6,100 bases of DNA, taken from NCBI GenBank assembly GCA_964397205.1, contig CAYNIT010000271.1, forward strand, positions 1-6,100. The letters are read 5' to 3'. The notes under the pieces were generated by a model. It did not search any database. It was not told the DNA's origin and saw nothing but the letters and a program-made list of their open reading frames with translations. This stretch comes from Phaeodactylibacter sp964397205 (GTDB lineage: Bacteria > Bacteroidota > Bacteroidia > Chitinophagales > Saprospiraceae). Of this stretch, positions 5,579-6,100 are shown piece by piece. The translations under genes were made by a program, and so were the position numbers. Within the stretch, counting starts at the first letter, position 1; each line of letters starts with the position of its first letter.

Positions 5579-5932
5579 ATGCCTGAATTCCTATACAACA
5601 ATAAGCTCTACTACAACCCTGTGGAGTTCGCTATGGACCGGATCGGCGGTACCTGGAAGATGCCCATACTGTGGCGGCTAAAAGACAAGGTCATGCGCTA
5701 CAGCGAGTTGAAGCGAAGCATCCCGCACATTACTGACAAGATGCTCACCTCACAGCTAAGGGAGCTGGAGGCGGAGGGCTTCATTCACCGGGAAGTATAC
5801 GCAGTAGTGCCCCCAAAAGTGGAATATTCCATGACAGAAAAGGGCAAAACCTGCATCCCCATTATCGATGCCATACGGGACTATGGGATATATTTGATTA
5901 AGGAGGCGGGGATAGCGCATGACTTTAAGTAA
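5579..5932 (+). CDS. HxlR-family winged-helix transcriptional regulator
   Basis: The 117-residue protein is a complete HxlR-type winged helix. NPVEFAMDRIGGTWKMPILW (13-32) is the signature first helices, RYSELKRSIPHITDKMLTSQ (40-59) the HTH with recognition helix, and LRELEAEGFIHREVY then VPPKVEYSMTEKGK (about 60-90) the wing and following strand. The C-terminal helix (IIDAIRDYGIYLIKEA) is the dimer interface. The start is ATG 5579; a TTG two codons earlier is less likely. Many HxlR regulators that sense electrophiles or oxidants use a cysteine just before 'PVE'; here that place is occupied by Asn (YYNPVE), and the only cysteine is Cys92 (KTCIPI). It is divergent from the DJ-1/PfpI operon, which it most probably controls together with its own gene. 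A weak terminator-like stretch, GAG..CTC followed by a T-rich tail, lies at about 5963-5995. Confidence 0.93.
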   Translation: MPEFLYNNKLYYNPVEFAMDRIGGTWKMPILWRLKDKVMRYSELKRSIPHITDKMLTSQLRELEAEGFIHREVYAVVPPKVEYSMTEKGKTCIPIIDAIRDYGIYLIKEAGIAHDFK

Positions 5933-6015
5933 GCAATGGAGTGAAGTCGACATGGGAGTTGGATTGCTCTCATTATTTTTCTTTTGATTGGTTCTTTTCC
6001 TTTATTATACCGACG

Positions 6016-6061
6016 ACGAAGTAGTTTTCCCGATAGCTATCGGGACCAAACATGACTTCGT
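6016..6061. repeat. Nested palindrome with REP-like core
   Basis: A perfect 16-base palindrome, CCCGATAGCTATCGGG (6029-6044), is enclosed by a second inverted pair, ACGAAGT (6016-6022) and ACTTCGT (6055-6061). The core is the same CCCGAT..ATCGGG motif found at 247-286. It is intergenic, after the HxlR gene, and may also act as its transcription end. Confidence 0.65.
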
Positions 6062-6095
6062 GCCTGCCCGACATGCTAAGGCAGGCGGGTCGGCA
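6062..6095. repeat. G+C-rich palindromic element GCCTGCC..GGCAGGC
   Basis: GCCTGCC (6062-6068) pairs with GGCAGGC (6080-6086) around an 11-base loop. A shifted alternative pairing of TGCCCGAC (6065-6072) with GTCGGCA (6089-6095), one base bulged, is also possible. It directly follows the nested palindrome, so the two make one composite intergenic element. It runs close to the window edge, so its full extent is not visible. Confidence 0.55.
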
Positions 6096-6100
6096 TACCT

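Noticed and set aside
1..6100. CRISPR array, insertion sequence, rRNA or phage structural genes
   Set aside because: No regularly spaced repeats, no transposase or terminase frame and no rRNA-like sequence were seen on either strand.

Overview
The window looks like chromosomal DNA of a member of the Bacteroidota. The protein families and their arrangement fit this phylum, ribosome binding sites are mostly absent, the promoter-like box upstream of the tRNA (TATATTTG) fits the phylum's TAnnTTTG -7 consensus, and intergenic palindromes of the CCCGATA..ATCGGG type are present at both ends. Genus cannot be fixed from the sequence.

Left part (1-460): the last codons of an unrecognised gene end in a strong intrinsic terminator. 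A promoter-like box, a pair of REP-like palindromes and a stray 19-base copy of a tRNA T-arm lead into a complete tRNA-Cys (anticodon GCA) with its own terminator.

Middle-left (532-2230, minus strand): a decayed block. It holds a DUF5681-type small protein with a one-base frameshift in a run of nine A, a truncated DUF433 (antitoxin-like) remnant without a toxin partner, and an M20 deacylase of the ArgE type carrying two single-base insertions. Three one-base gains in homopolymer runs within 1.1 kb point either to sequencing or assembly error or to real decay.

Middle (2337-3372, plus strand): two overlapping, comparatively A+T-rich genes encode a GNAT-like acetyltransferase and an XRE-type helix-turn-helix protein. 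The arrangement is that of a toxin-antitoxin module. This is the best candidate for a little-described system here.

Right part (3373-5932): a tight minus-strand operon with one-base gaps encodes a secreted DJ-1/PfpI protein, a predicted outer-membrane beta-barrel protein and a cytoplasmic NADP-binding F420-reductase-like enzyme. It is transcribed divergently from an HxlR-family regulator. The shared intergenic region carries inverted and direct repeats that look like the HxlR operator. Inferred role: an inducible response to reactive carbonyls or other electrophiles, spread over three cell compartments. The window ends in two further palindromic elements of the REP type.
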